From assembly GCF_000730285.1 (NCBI RefSeq), contig NZ_CP007174.1, positions 2,728,001 through 2,792,000 of the forward strand: a stretch of 64,000 nt of DNA. The letters are read 5' to 3'. Below, piece after piece: positions 1 through 7,432 of the stretch. A program made the position numbers and the translations under genes. Source of the stretch: Candidatus Nitrososphaera evergladensis SR1. GTDB taxonomy: Archaea > Thermoproteota > Nitrososphaeria > Nitrososphaerales > Nitrososphaeraceae. The stretch's first letter is position 1, and every line of letters begins with the position of its first letter. The notes under the pieces were generated by a model. That model saw only the letters and a list, made by a program, of their open reading frames with translations, was not told where the DNA came from and made no database searches.

Positions 1-205
1 TTGGCGCAAACAGTACAGTACCTGTACGAAAGCTTCAGTACCGGTAGGTATTCGTGCATATGTGTATGGCTGCAAAGAACCAAATGTGCAATAAAAAGAG
101 CAGAGCACCCCGGGGAGAGGGGGAGGGAGAGATTAGAATACCTAATATAGTAAAAATGCTTCAAAGTATCGGACCATTATAGCAAGTATTAGCAAAAAGT
201 CTCTC

Positions 206-769
206 ATGATGTCCCTGATTGCGGCTGCAATCGTGGTTTCCGTGCTGGGGGTAGCGACTGCCGACACGACGACACGCGATGCGGTGGCAAGAAAAGTCGA
301 CCTCTCGACCGTAAGGATCACTGAGGTCGGAAAGGACACCTATACAACGAAACTTCTGAGCAACATGAACGCGGCTGCAACGGCCCAGGTACAAAACGTG
401 GCACAAATTGATACTGCAAATATCGGCAAACAAAGTGCATTCCTGTTTAGCGCCGACTGGATCAAAGCCAACAAGAACGACGAGTCCTTCAAGCAATTCC
501 TGAAAACAGCGATGGACAAGCGCGGTGTAGTGATGGCCGTGGGAAATAATACGGACATACTCGGCAGTGCGCTAGAAAGCGCCGGCGTGCATGGCGGGTT
601 TGGGACAGGTGGAGCAGACACCCCGGTTGTCGCATACAAGATAACTGATTATACGGACGTCGCAGGGAACCCAAGACAGTTATACCACGAATATCATTCC
701 GGCACGCCCGAAGGCTACTACTACGACGATTCAGACATGCAAAAGCTTGCAGAGTGGCTTACCAATTAG
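206..769 (+). CDS. Hypothetical secreted protein
   Basis: A 187-residue protein with a hydrophobic N-terminal stretch ending near VATADT, which looks like a Sec signal peptide of about 19 residues, so the product is probably exported. The mature part contains no cysteine and has alternating helix/strand character, with a glycine-rich segment near the middle (GVHGGFGTGG). I do not recognise a family. Two consecutive ATG codons open the frame; either could be used. The upstream 60 bases are AT-rich (CCTAATATAG around 140-150) and could hold the TATA box. The next gene is on the other strand and converges with it. Confidence 0.7.
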   Translation: MMSLIAAAIVVSVLGVATADTTTRDAVARKVDLSTVRITEVGKDTYTTKLLSNMNAAATAQVQNVAQIDTANIGKQSAFLFSADWIKANKNDESFKQFLKTAMDKRGVVMAVGNNTDILGSALESAGVHGGFGTGGADTPVVAYKITDYTDVAGNPRQLYHEYHSGTPEGYYYDDSDMQKLAEWLTN

Positions 770-801
770 AGTTGTACACGCTTTCAGAAAAGCTTGCGGT
801 C

Positions 802-1263
802 TCAGAACACGAGTTCGTCGACAGAGATTACGCGGGCGCAGTAGCGGCATTTCAGCACCAGTTTTTCCTTGTCGATGACGTCTATCTTTGATCTTATTTC
901 TTCGCCCGAGTTTGTTATGCATTTCAGGTTCGGGCACTTGAAGATGCCAGAGATGGAATCTGGAAGCTGGATCTTGCGCTTTTCCACCAGCTTGTAGTCT
1001 TTGATGATGTTGATGGTCGCCCTCGGCGCGATGAGGGCCAGCTTGTTGGTCTCGCTAGTCTCAAGGTACCGGTTTTCGACCTTGATGATGTCCTTTTTGC
1101 CGTGCTTGCTTGAAGGGACGTTCAGCGCCACGGTCACCACGTTTCCCTCCCTGCCGGTGATCGCAAGGGCTGTGAGAACGAGGAGGGCCTTGCCGCTTTC
1201 TATATGGTCGATGACGGTGCCGTCCTTTATCCTGCGAACAAGAAGCTGGCTTGCCTCGGACAT
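802..1263 (-). CDS. pyrI: Aspartate carbamoyltransferase regulatory subunit
   Basis: PyrI binds the catalytic PyrB trimers and relays nucleotide feedback in pyrimidine synthesis. The N-terminal allosteric domain is recognisable from LLVRRIKDGTVIDHI and the ALLVLTALAI strand. The C-terminal zinc domain has the family pattern CPNLKC followed by CRYC. I start it at MSEASQ (1263), giving 153 residues, the usual length; an upstream in-frame ATG at 1317 would add 18 unlikely residues. PyrB is not adjacent in the part visible here, which is unusual because pyrB and pyrI are normally joined; it may lie elsewhere in the genome. The upstream region is shared with the divergent zinc-ribbon gene and contains a perfect palindrome. 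Confidence 0.93.
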   Translation of the reverse strand: MSEASQLLVRRIKDGTVIDHIESGKALLVLTALAITGREGNVVTVALNVPSSKHGKKDIIKVENRYLETSETNKLALIAPRATINIIKDYKLVEKRKIQLPDSISGIFKCPNLKCITNSGEEIRSKIDVIDKEKLVLKCRYCARVISVDELVF

Positions 1264-1297
1264 ATACGGAGAAGCTCTGGCGGCGGATGATATATCA

Positions 1298-1311
1298 GCA
1301 TATCGATATGC
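1298..1311. promoter_or_regulatory. 14-bp palindrome in a divergent promoter
   Basis: GCATATCGATATGC is a perfect inverted repeat between the divergently read pyrI and zinc-ribbon genes, embedded in an AT-rich tract with further TATAT and CATATACATATG sequences. Position and symmetry fit an operator for a dimeric repressor, but no binding protein is identified. Confidence 0.35.
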
Positions 1312-1332
1312 GCACACACATATACATATGCG

Positions 1333-1722
1333 ATGATTGGAGCAGGCGCGTCAATCCTGTGTGCTTTGGCGCTGCACGCAGACACAATGGCAGCAAAAAG
1401 CAGCATGTTGGAGCACTGCGTAACTTTGAACAGCAAGATTGATTATTCGGACTTGTATAGAAGAATTCCCGTGGGATTGTTTAACCGCTGGAAGCCAAAA
1501 GGCAAGATGTACAGCCTGAAATGTACGCAGTGCGGAGCAGGCTTTCTATCCAGCTACAACCTGGACGCACCTATATGCGGCAAGTGCCTTCAAAAAGCCA
1601 AGTCTCTTGACTCGACTGTTGACCACGAGAAGGTCTGCGTAAAATGCGGCAACTCGGGCGTGATATACGGCAAGGAACTGTGCCACGCCTGCTACTTTGG
1701 CTTTAACAAGCAGCAAGAATAA
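1333..1722 (+). CDS. Small protein with two zinc ribbons
   Basis: The C-terminal 72 residues hold four CxxC pairs (CTQC, CGKC, CVKC, CHAC), enough for two zinc sites, so this is a nucleic-acid- or protein-binding zinc-ribbon protein of unknown role. The start is uncertain: the long form begins at 1333 with 58 poorly characteristic residues; shorter starts exist at 1387 (MAAKSS), 1405 and 1507 (MYSLKC). The last keeps only the ribbons. It is transcribed divergently from pyrI. No family name can be assigned. Confidence 0.65.
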   Translation: MIGAGASILCALALHADTMAAKSSMLEHCVTLNSKIDYSDLYRRIPVGLFNRWKPKGKMYSLKCTQCGAGFLSSYNLDAPICGKCLQKAKSLDSTVDHEKVCVKCGNSGVIYGKELCHACYFGFNKQQE

Positions 1723-1770
1723 CAGTTTACCAAAGGGTCGCCAAAACATTACAGAACGGCATTAATTTTT

Positions 1771-1864
1771 CAAAGGGGAGAGTCGCGGCGCCGGCAACAC
1801 CGGTTTTCGACGCCGCGGAGGGAGAACGGGATGCTCGGGAAAGCTTCCATTCTCTCCCCTTTTG
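1771..1864 (+). ncRNA. Candidate structured RNA with three-way junction
   Basis: A perfect 11-bp closing stem (AAAGGGGAGAG at 1772-1782 with CTCTCCCCTTT at 1852-1862) encloses two further helices. One pairs CGCGGCG (1784-1790) with CGCCGCG (1811-1817), with CCGG/CCGG inside its loop. The other can pair GGAGG (about 1817-1821) with CUUCC (1844-1848). The 3' side runs into TTTTG. It lies in a gap between convergent genes. No match to 5S rRNA, SRP RNA or a known riboswitch was apparent to me. It could also be a bidirectional terminator, though the internal architecture is more elaborate than needed. The coding strand is not certain. Confidence 0.4.
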
Positions 1865-2011
1865 TTATCTTGCAGCTAGAGCTGGAATTAAGGAGCGCGC
1901 TAGAGTTTGGCAGGTATCACCAGGAAATACCATTTAACGGCATTAAATGTCACTATATGTGCTTTGCCTAAAACGAGGAATTTTACCATGGGCGAGACAA
2001 GCTTTTTGTGC

Positions 2012-3181
2012 TCACCCAAAGGTAAAGGTGTAGATCCTGAATCCTTCTCCCACTATGTCTATTGTAAGGGTGTGGCTGGCGTATCCTCCGTGCGCAGCAA
2101 GGTTGTAGAGGCGCTGACCATTGATGTCTGCGGCGTTGTCTTGCTCGCTGACGTCGTCGCCCCTGTCAGCCCCTACCGCGTGGCCGTCTTCTGACACGTA
2201 CGCCTTGCCTGTTCCGCCGGCGACGATGTTGACAGACTTGGCCGAGTACTCTAGCACTATTCTTCCTGTGTGGCTTTTCAGCTCCATGCTGTCGGGGTTG
2301 TTGAGCCAGTCGCCGGAAAGGTAGATGACGTTTGGCTCGATTTTGGCGTCATAGTCGTCTGGCAGCCTGTACGTCACCACCTTGCCGGGGTCAAAGCCCT
2401 CCGGGTTTCCAAGGTTTGCGCGGGCGTACTTGTAGCCAAAGTACAGCTCGGGCGTGTTTATCCGGCCAAAGTCGACGCTCTTTGCGCCCTCCGGCTTGGC
2501 TGTTGTTGAAGTGTTTATCGTCGCGTTCTGGCCAAGGTTTGCCGCGCGCTCTTGCAACAACGATTGGATCACCTTCTCGGTTTCTGCGTAGTTGCCCTCG
2601 CCGATGTGGTCGTATCGGATGAACCCCTCGTCGTCTACAAGGTACTTGTGCGGCCAGTAGCGGTTCTGGTAGGCGTTCCACGTGCCGTGGTCGTTGTCCT
2701 GCACGACCGGGTACTTTATGCCAAACTTTTGCACCGCGGCCTGGACGTTTTGCGGATTCTTTTCAAAGTCAAACTCGGGCGAGTGCACGCCGACGATGAC
2801 CAGCCCCTGGTCGGCGTACTTTTCGTACCACGCGTTCAGGTATGGAATGGTGCGGATGCAGTTGATGCAGCTGTACGTCCAGAAGTCGACCAGCACCACC
2901 TTGCCCTTCAGGTCCGCAAGTTTGAACGGCTGCGAATTGATGTAGTTGGAGATGCCTGCAAGCTCTGGCGCTTGCTTGAATTGCGACTTGTCTATGTGTG
3001 GTTTTGCGGTCGCCGTCGTCGTTGTTGTTGTGTTGTTGGCGCCTACCGGGACGAATTCGCCGGCCGAGCCTGCCGAGGCCTTTTTGTTCAGCTCGGGGTT
3101 GTTAAAGTAAAACCCAAAGCCGGCGATGAGCACCACCACGGCGACTCCCACTGCAAGGGCGCTTGCGTTGTCGCGGTTCAT
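2012..3181 (-). CDS. Thioredoxin-fold protein, DipZ C-terminal type
   Basis: A membrane-anchored thiol-disulfide protein of 389 residues. Residues 8-26 are a transmembrane anchor, followed by a Thr/Ala-rich linker (45-62). A TlpA/AhpC-like thioredoxin domain follows, with the WTYSCINC active site (Cys105, Cys108) and the FGIKYPVVQDN segment. The last ~150 residues resemble the extra C-terminal domain of bacterial DipZ. Just downstream is ccdA, separated by one base after the stop/start region, so the two probably form one electron-transfer system carrying reductant across the membrane to extracytoplasmic disulfides. In DipZ both parts are one polypeptide; here they are separate genes. The specific client is unknown. 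Confidence 0.88.
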   Translation of the reverse strand: MNRDNASALAVGVAVVVLIAGFGFYFNNPELNKKASAGSAGEFVPVGANNTTTTTTATAKPHIDKSQFKQAPELAGISNYINSQPFKLADLKGKVVLVDFWTYSCINCIRTIPYLNAWYEKYADQGLVIVGVHSPEFDFEKNPQNVQAAVQKFGIKYPVVQDNDHGTWNAYQNRYWPHKYLVDDEGFIRYDHIGEGNYAETEKVIQSLLQERAANLGQNATINTSTTAKPEGAKSVDFGRINTPELYFGYKYARANLGNPEGFDPGKVVTYRLPDDYDAKIEPNVIYLSGDWLNNPDSMELKSHTGRIVLEYSAKSVNIVAGGTGKAYVSEDGHAVGADRGDDVSEQDNAADINGQRLYNLAAHGGYASHTLTIDIVGEGFRIYTFTFG

Positions 3182-3182
3182 T

Positions 3183-3974
3183 TCATATCCCCCTCTGCAG
3201 GTTGATTATCTGGTCGGCAAGCGGAAAGTTGGCAATGACTGCCAGCTGGTTCGTAAAGACCAAGATGCCAAGCACGATGAGAATGCCTCCCATTATCGGG
3301 TTGAAATACTTCAGGTGCTTGACCATCCTGCGGATGACGCCTGTCGCCTGCGAAAAGAACGCGCCCGTTATCAGAAAGGGCACGCCAAGGCCGATGGCGT
3401 AGGCAAGGAGCGAGTTGTACGCGGCTCCCGGCGAAGTTGCGGCAAGGGCAAGCGTGCTTCCCAGGATGGGACCGACGCACGGCGTCCACCCTGACGCAAA
3501 CGCGGCTCCAAAGACAAACGACGTGATATAGCTTGCCTTGAATCTTGGAAGGTTTGTCATGCGCTTTTCAAAGTTGAGCCTTGCAAACCTCGTGGAAAGT
3601 ATGAGGTAGGCGCCAAAGACGATGATGACAACCCCGCCGGCGGTCTGCAGCGTGCCCTGAAAGCCGGTGCCGACCCCTGCAAGCACCGAATTAAAGATAA
3701 CGCCAAGCACCGCAAACACGAGCGAAAAGCCCAGCACGAAATACACGGTGTTTAGAAAGATGTTGAGGCGCGTCGAGCGCTTGAGCGTGACTGATGACGA
3801 TGAGCCACTGCTGCCGCTGGCTGCCGGCTGCTGACCCTGGTTTTGATTCCGCACCTCTGAAAGCGTCGTGCCAGAAAGGTACGAGATGAACGCCGGCAGT
3901 ATTGGAAGTATGCACGGGGAAAAGAACGACCCGGCGCCTGCCAGCGCGGATACAAGCACGCTTGTCTCTACCAA
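3183..3974 (-). CDS. ccdA: Cytochrome c biogenesis protein CcdA family
   Basis: A polytopic membrane protein of 263 residues that passes electrons from cytoplasmic thioredoxin to an outward-facing thiol partner. The two redox cysteines are visible: Cys21 in FFSPCILPILPA and Cys166 in GWTPCVGPILG. There are about six hydrophobic segments and a Gln/Ser-rich loop at 41-62. It is immediately upstream of the DipZ-type thioredoxin gene in the same direction, which strongly suggests that protein is its partner. The start ATG at 3974 lies about 30 nt downstream of a TATA-like AAGTATATC on the minus strand within an 18-bp repeat. Confidence 0.92.
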   Translation of the reverse strand: MVETSVLVSALAGAGSFFSPCILPILPAFISYLSGTTLSEVRNQNQGQQPAASGSSGSSSSVTLKRSTRLNIFLNTVYFVLGFSLVFAVLGVIFNSVLAGVGTGFQGTLQTAGGVVIIVFGAYLILSTRFARLNFEKRMTNLPRFKASYITSFVFGAAFASGWTPCVGPILGSTLALAATSPGAAYNSLLAYAIGLGVPFLITGAFFSQATGVIRRMVKHLKYFNPIMGGILIVLGILVFTNQLAVIANFPLADQIINLQRGI

Positions 3975-4005
3975 TTCACGCGGTGCTTTGCAGATTTTGC
4001 TGATA

Positions 4006-4023
4006 TACTTTTTTCCAGATCTG
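4006..4023. repeat. 18-bp direct repeat, copy 1
   Basis: TACTTTTTTCCAGATCTG occurs here and again 360 bp away at 4366-4383. This copy is in the promoter region of ccdA. Confidence 0.8.
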
Positions 4024-4038
4024 CACCAAATTAGTCAG

Positions 4039-4359
4039 TCAGAACGGCCTGACCGTGACCTTCAGGAGCATGGCAATGCCGGCAAGTTCTGTAATGTGCA
4101 CGCCCACAAAATACGGCAAGAGAGCCTCTGCGTAAAGAGGAGCCATCGCAAAGTACCCATAGACTGCTATGGCGTTGTGGAGGACAAGCATGCTTGCAAA
4201 GAACATGAGGCCAAGCGTGAACACCGCTTTTGTGTTGCGGTAGATGCGCCCGTACATGGCAAGGAGCACGGCCAGCATCCCGATGTTTGCCAGGCTCACA
4301 GCCGCGCTAACGTCCATCAGCATTACCATGTACCTTACATTGAAGCGCAGTTGATTCAT
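4039..4359 (-). CDS. Small membrane protein, unknown
   Basis: A 106-residue protein with three predicted membrane helices (about 14-36, 46-66 and 78-100) and short charged loops. No family recognised. It starts 5 nt after the stop of the ArsR-type regulator gene in the same direction, so both are probably co-transcribed. The regulator may control a small membrane component, possibly linked to the downstream thiol system, but no motif supports a specific function. Confidence 0.7.
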   Translation of the reverse strand: MNQLRFNVRYMVMLMDVSAAVSLANIGMLAVLLAMYGRIYRNTKAVFTLGLMFFASMLVLHNAIAVYGYFAMAPLYAEALLPYFVGVHITELAGIAMLLKVTVRPF

Positions 4360-4364
4360 CTTAT

Positions 4365-4688
4365 TTACTTTTTTCCAGATCTGGCACCCATCATCTTTTT
4401 GTCTATTGCCGCCTTGACCTCGTCGAATGCTTGGATGTTGTGCTCCAGGTACGGCGATACGAAATACAGCACGCCGTACTTTTCGCCCGCCCTTGTGACC
4501 ATGTTGTTTTTTTCAAGCACGCTTATGTGGTGCTGGATGGCCTTGTAGTCAAGGCCCATAGCCTCTGCAAGCTGGTTGGTGTTGTACGGCCTTTCCTTCA
4601 AGAGGCCGATTATCTTGATGCGGTTTTCGCCTCCCCGGGAGCCAGCAAAGAGGAACCACAAGAGGCGCTTGGCGTCCGGGTCGGTCAT
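4365..4688 (-). CDS. ArsR-type winged-helix regulator
   Basis: A 107-residue DNA-binding protein. Residues 20-85 form a winged helix: ENRIKIIGLLKERPYNTNQLAEAMGLDYKAIQHHISVLE is split across a helix-turn-helix and is followed by the wing at about 68-83. No cysteine metal site of classical ArsR proteins is present, so a metal-sensing role is not supported. It heads the minus-strand group with the small membrane protein, CcdA and the thioredoxin-fold gene. Its promoter is shared with the divergent ParA-like gene. Confidence 0.85.
   Translation of the reverse strand: MTDPDAKRLLWFLFAGSRGGENRIKIIGLLKERPYNTNQLAEAMGLDYKAIQHHISVLEKNNMVTRAGEKYGVLYFVSPYLEHNIQAFDEVKAAIDKKMMGARSGKK
4366..4383. repeat. 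18-bp direct repeat, copy 2
   Basis: Identical to 4006-4023 (TACTTTTTTCCAGATCTG). This copy encodes the last residues of the ArsR-type protein on the minus strand. The pair brackets the 106-residue membrane gene. Confidence 0.8.
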
Positions 4689-4789
4689 TTTTTACTTACA
4701 CCTTGGCGTACAGGACAAGAGGATTTAAACTTGAAAAAAGCAAAAGCAGGAAATTGCTATATTGTAGCCTCACGCAGTAACATCGTCAT

Positions 4790-5665
4790 ATGCCTACAAC
4801 AAAGTGCGTCGCCTTCCATTCCTACAAAGGGGGCACCGGCAAGACCACCATTGCCGCAAACTGCGCCGCGCTTTTGGCAAAAAAGGGCTTCAAGGTGGCG
4901 CTCCTTGACCTTGACGTCTATGCGCCAAGCCTCTACACTTATTTTGGAAGCGAGCCCAGAAAGTGGCTCAACGACTACCTCCTTGGCGACGCGGCGGTAG
5001 AAGACGTCATGACCGACGTCACGGAAACGGTTCGTGAATACACCCGGAAATACGACGCGGGCGGAAGGGTGCAGGACGGCGGAAGATTGTGGCTTGGATT
5101 TTGCAGCATGCGAAAGGAAGAGGTCTACAAGCTGGACAGCAGCACGGCGGAATCTTCAAAGTCGCAGCTGCGCCGGTTCATACTGTTGCGGGAGCAGCTT
5201 ATCTCAAACTATGACCTGGACTATATCATAATTGACACCAGCCCCGGCATACGGTACTGGTCCATCAACGCGCTCGCCGTGGCCGACGCGCTCTTTCTCA
5301 CGCTAAAGATGGGCGACATCGACATCGAGGGCACGAACAAGCTGGCCTCGGAAATATACAGCTCGCTGACAAAGTACGGCACAAGGTCGTTCCTGCTGCT
5401 GAACAGGGTGGCAGGCTACTGCGTGCCCGAAGCCCATTTTGCGGGCAGTGATGATGTCAGGATGGCAGTAACAGAAGAAGGAGACAGCGCAGACATTGCC
5501 GGCGTGCTTGCGGGCAAGACTGGCATGGAAGTCATTTCTTCGATACCGTGCTATTGCGACATACAGTTCAGCAGGAAGGAGTTCCTGACCGCCCTTGTGC
5601 AGCCGGGCCACCCGTTTACAAAGCAGGTGGAAAGGCTCATCGAGGCCGTGCAGATCAAAGTTTAA
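4790..5665 (+). CDS. ParA/MinD-type P-loop ATPase
   Basis: A 291-residue ATPase with a deviant Walker A motif KGGTGKTT (residues 13-20) typical of the MinD/ParA/Mrp class. It is followed by VALLDLDVYAPSL and by the Walker B-like YIIIDTSPG (about 144-152). These proteins usually dimerise on ATP and position other molecules or load cofactors. No C-terminal amphipathic membrane helix of MinD is obvious, and there is no ParB-like partner nearby, so the cargo is unknown. The next gene, a RecA-type ATPase/cyclase fusion, begins 67 nt downstream in the same direction and may share its transcript. Confidence 0.85.
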   Translation: MPTTKCVAFHSYKGGTGKTTIAANCAALLAKKGFKVALLDLDVYAPSLYTYFGSEPRKWLNDYLLGDAAVEDVMTDVTETVREYTRKYDAGGRVQDGGRLWLGFCSMRKEEVYKLDSSTAESSKSQLRRFILLREQLISNYDLDYIIIDTSPGIRYWSINALAVADALFLTLKMGDIDIEGTNKLASEIYSSLTKYGTRSFLLLNRVAGYCVPEAHFAGSDDVRMAVTEEGDSADIAGVLAGKTGMEVISSIPCYCDIQFSRKEFLTALVQPGHPFTKQVERLIEAVQIKV

Positions 5666-5732
5666 GTGCAAACTTTGTGCTTCATAATACCTCACACACA
5701 AAAGAGGGCACATACAGCGTTTGGTCAAATCC

Positions 5733-7190
5733 ATGCACGACGATGGTGATGTAGCAGTAGTAGAATCGATCCCCGGTCTGCGCCACGTTTTTTTCAAGGG
5801 CGCGCTCCCAAAGGGGGCTTTCTTGCTCACCGGGCCTGCCGGCTCGGGCAAGACCATGTACTGTATGCAGTTTCTGCGGGACGGGATTGCAGCAGGGGAG
5901 CGCTGCCTGTACGTCAGTTTTGATCCGCTCTTTTCCAAAGAGAAATTCAGAGAATCGCTTGGAAGCCAGAAGGATGATTATGAGGAGTCATTCATTGCGC
6001 CCACTACCGCATCTTTTTTCAAGAGCGGAAAAAAAGACCCAGGCAGAGCTGCGGCCCTCCTTGAGCAGGTGCGCAGAGCTGTTGATTCTGGCGCGCCGGC
6101 AAGAGTCGCTGTTGACTCTGTAACTCATCTGCTCCCCCACTTTTCAGAAGGCGAGGTGCTGGAGATTGTCGCAGAGCTTGCCAGTGTTTTGAGGGGCGCC
6201 AGCGCAATGGCGATAATCACGCTCACGACCGTGCCGTCAAAAGGTGATCTGTCAGACACTATCGCGTCGCTTTTGGACGGCACGCTGCAGATAAAGCTGG
6301 AAGACGAGGGAAAAGATCTTGCAAGGAGCCTGCGGCTGCTTGCAGTCAGGGGGACGTACCACAACCCTGCGTGGGCCAGATTCTCGATAACAGAGAAAGG
6401 CACCCTGATGTTTGGGCAGGAGGAGCAGGAGGACGACGGGCAGGCGCAGGCAGAGCCGGCGATAACATGCAAGCTGTGCGACAAGCCTATCGCGGGCAAG
6501 GTCGCTTATGATGCAGACGCCCCGTTCCACCCGCACTGCCTTGAAACGTACAGGAAGCTGAGCGACATTTACGGATCAAGCGTCGTCTATGCAATTCCCG
6601 TCGGCGTCATAAACGCCAGCTTTTTTTTCATAGACATCGTCGGGCTTTCTGACCCCTCTCTGTCCGTGGAAAAGCAGATCAAAAAAATAGAGAACCTCAA
6701 CAGGCTCATCAGCTCCTGCGACGCAGTAGCCAGGGCGCCAAAGGACAAGAGGATAATCCTCCCCACAGGAGACGGCATGGCCATCGGCTTTCTGATGAAC
6801 CCCGAGCTCCCCTTGCAGCTGAGCATGCAGCTGCACCGCAAGCTGGGCGCCTTTAACAAAAGTGCCGGCGCGGGCGAGGCCATAGGCGTCAGGATAGGGC
6901 TGAGCGCAGGGCCGGTGTTTGTAGTGTCAGACATCAACGGCAACCAGAACGTGTGGGGCCCCGGCATAATCCTCGCCCGCAGGGTGATGGACATTGGAGA
7001 CGACAGGCACATACTCTTGGCCGACAGCCTCGCAGAGCAGCTGATAAACCTAAAGGACGAGTACAGGAGGATAATAAAGCTGGTCAGTCCGAAATTTACG
7101 ATAAAGCACGGGCAGGCGATCAAGGTGTACTCGGCGTCGTCTGCAGATTTTGGCAACCCCAAGGTGCCCGCAAGGCTTGCGGCTGGCTAG
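5733..7190 (+). CDS. RecA/KaiC-type ATPase fused to class III cyclase-like domain
   Basis: Numbering below is from a TTG at 5721; the first ATG is at 5733. Residues ~15-235 are a RecA/KaiC/GvpD-like ATPase with GPAGSGKT (38-45) and the VAVDSVTHLLPH Walker B region (129-140). Residues 250-273 form a small treble-clef/LIM-like zinc site (C250, C253, H270, C273). Residues ~298-470 resemble a class III nucleotidyl cyclase: FIDIVG (metal Asp305), PTGDGMA (Asp351) and GPGIILARR. In the last motif the usual transition-state Asn is Ile while the Arg remains, and the purine-selecting Lys before GDG is absent. Catalysis is therefore doubtful, and it may be a nucleotide sensor or a divergent cyclase. 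The gene follows a ParA-like ATPase. Confidence 0.8.
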   Translation: MHDDGDVAVVESIPGLRHVFFKGALPKGAFLLTGPAGSGKTMYCMQFLRDGIAAGERCLYVSFDPLFSKEKFRESLGSQKDDYEESFIAPTTASFFKSGKKDPGRAAALLEQVRRAVDSGAPARVAVDSVTHLLPHFSEGEVLEIVAELASVLRGASAMAIITLTTVPSKGDLSDTIASLLDGTLQIKLEDEGKDLARSLRLLAVRGTYHNPAWARFSITEKGTLMFGQEEQEDDGQAQAEPAITCKLCDKPIAGKVAYDADAPFHPHCLETYRKLSDIYGSSVVYAIPVGVINASFFFIDIVGLSDPSLSVEKQIKKIENLNRLISSCDAVARAPKDKRIILPTGDGMAIGFLMNPELPLQLSMQLHRKLGAFNKSAGAGEAIGVRIGLSAGPVFVVSDINGNQNVWGPGIILARRVMDIGDDRHILLADSLAEQLINLKDEYRRIIKLVSPKFTIKHGQAIKVYSASSADFGNPKVPARLAAG

Positions 7191-7278
7191 ACGAAAAAGC
7201 CGTATCTGCATACGCATATGGCACGAGGCAATAATACTAAAGCGTTAGAGCCGTCGTTTAGGGCAAACAACAACGGTA

Positions 7279-7296
7279 GTTAGCTAACCTTATATC
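7279..7296 (+). promoter_or_regulatory. Promoter of the DEAD-box helicase with palindrome
   Basis: The perfect palindrome GTTAGCTAAC (7279-7288) abuts the TATA-like TTATAT (7290-7295). Transcription would begin near 7318-7322, giving a leader of more than 100 nt, unusual here because most genes look leaderless. The same decamer occurs at 38514-38523. Confidence 0.5.
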
Positions 7297-7319
7297 CTTG
7301 TAAAAGGTAACAAGTTCTA

Positions 7320-7432
7320 GACAAAGGTTTTACGGTTTAAAACGGAAACGTCCGTGCGACTTTTGTGTCAGAAAAAACACACATACGCAAGAAAATACAA
7401 CAAAAAAAAGAGAAAAAAGTGAAGAATGAAAA
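7320..7432 (+). promoter_or_regulatory. Long 5' leader of the DEAD-box helicase
   Basis: About 110 nt separate the inferred transcription start from the ATG. The leader has a short hairpin (ACGGA-AACG-TCCGT) and then a very A-rich tract just before the start codon. Long leaders before cold-responsive RNA helicases are known to be regulatory in other prokaryotes; that reading here is inference. Confidence 0.4.

Noticed and set aside
1771-1864. 5S rRNA or riboswitch
   Set aside because: The conserved loop sequences of 5S rRNA, TPP and fluoride riboswitches are absent.
1907-2194. Frame of 95 residues at the end of the thioredoxin-fold gene
   Set aside because: It lies largely antisense to the C-terminal part of a clear gene and shows no family features.
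2552-3205. 217-residue plus-strand frame
   Set aside because: Antisense to the DipZ-type gene; composition is that of a complementary shadow.
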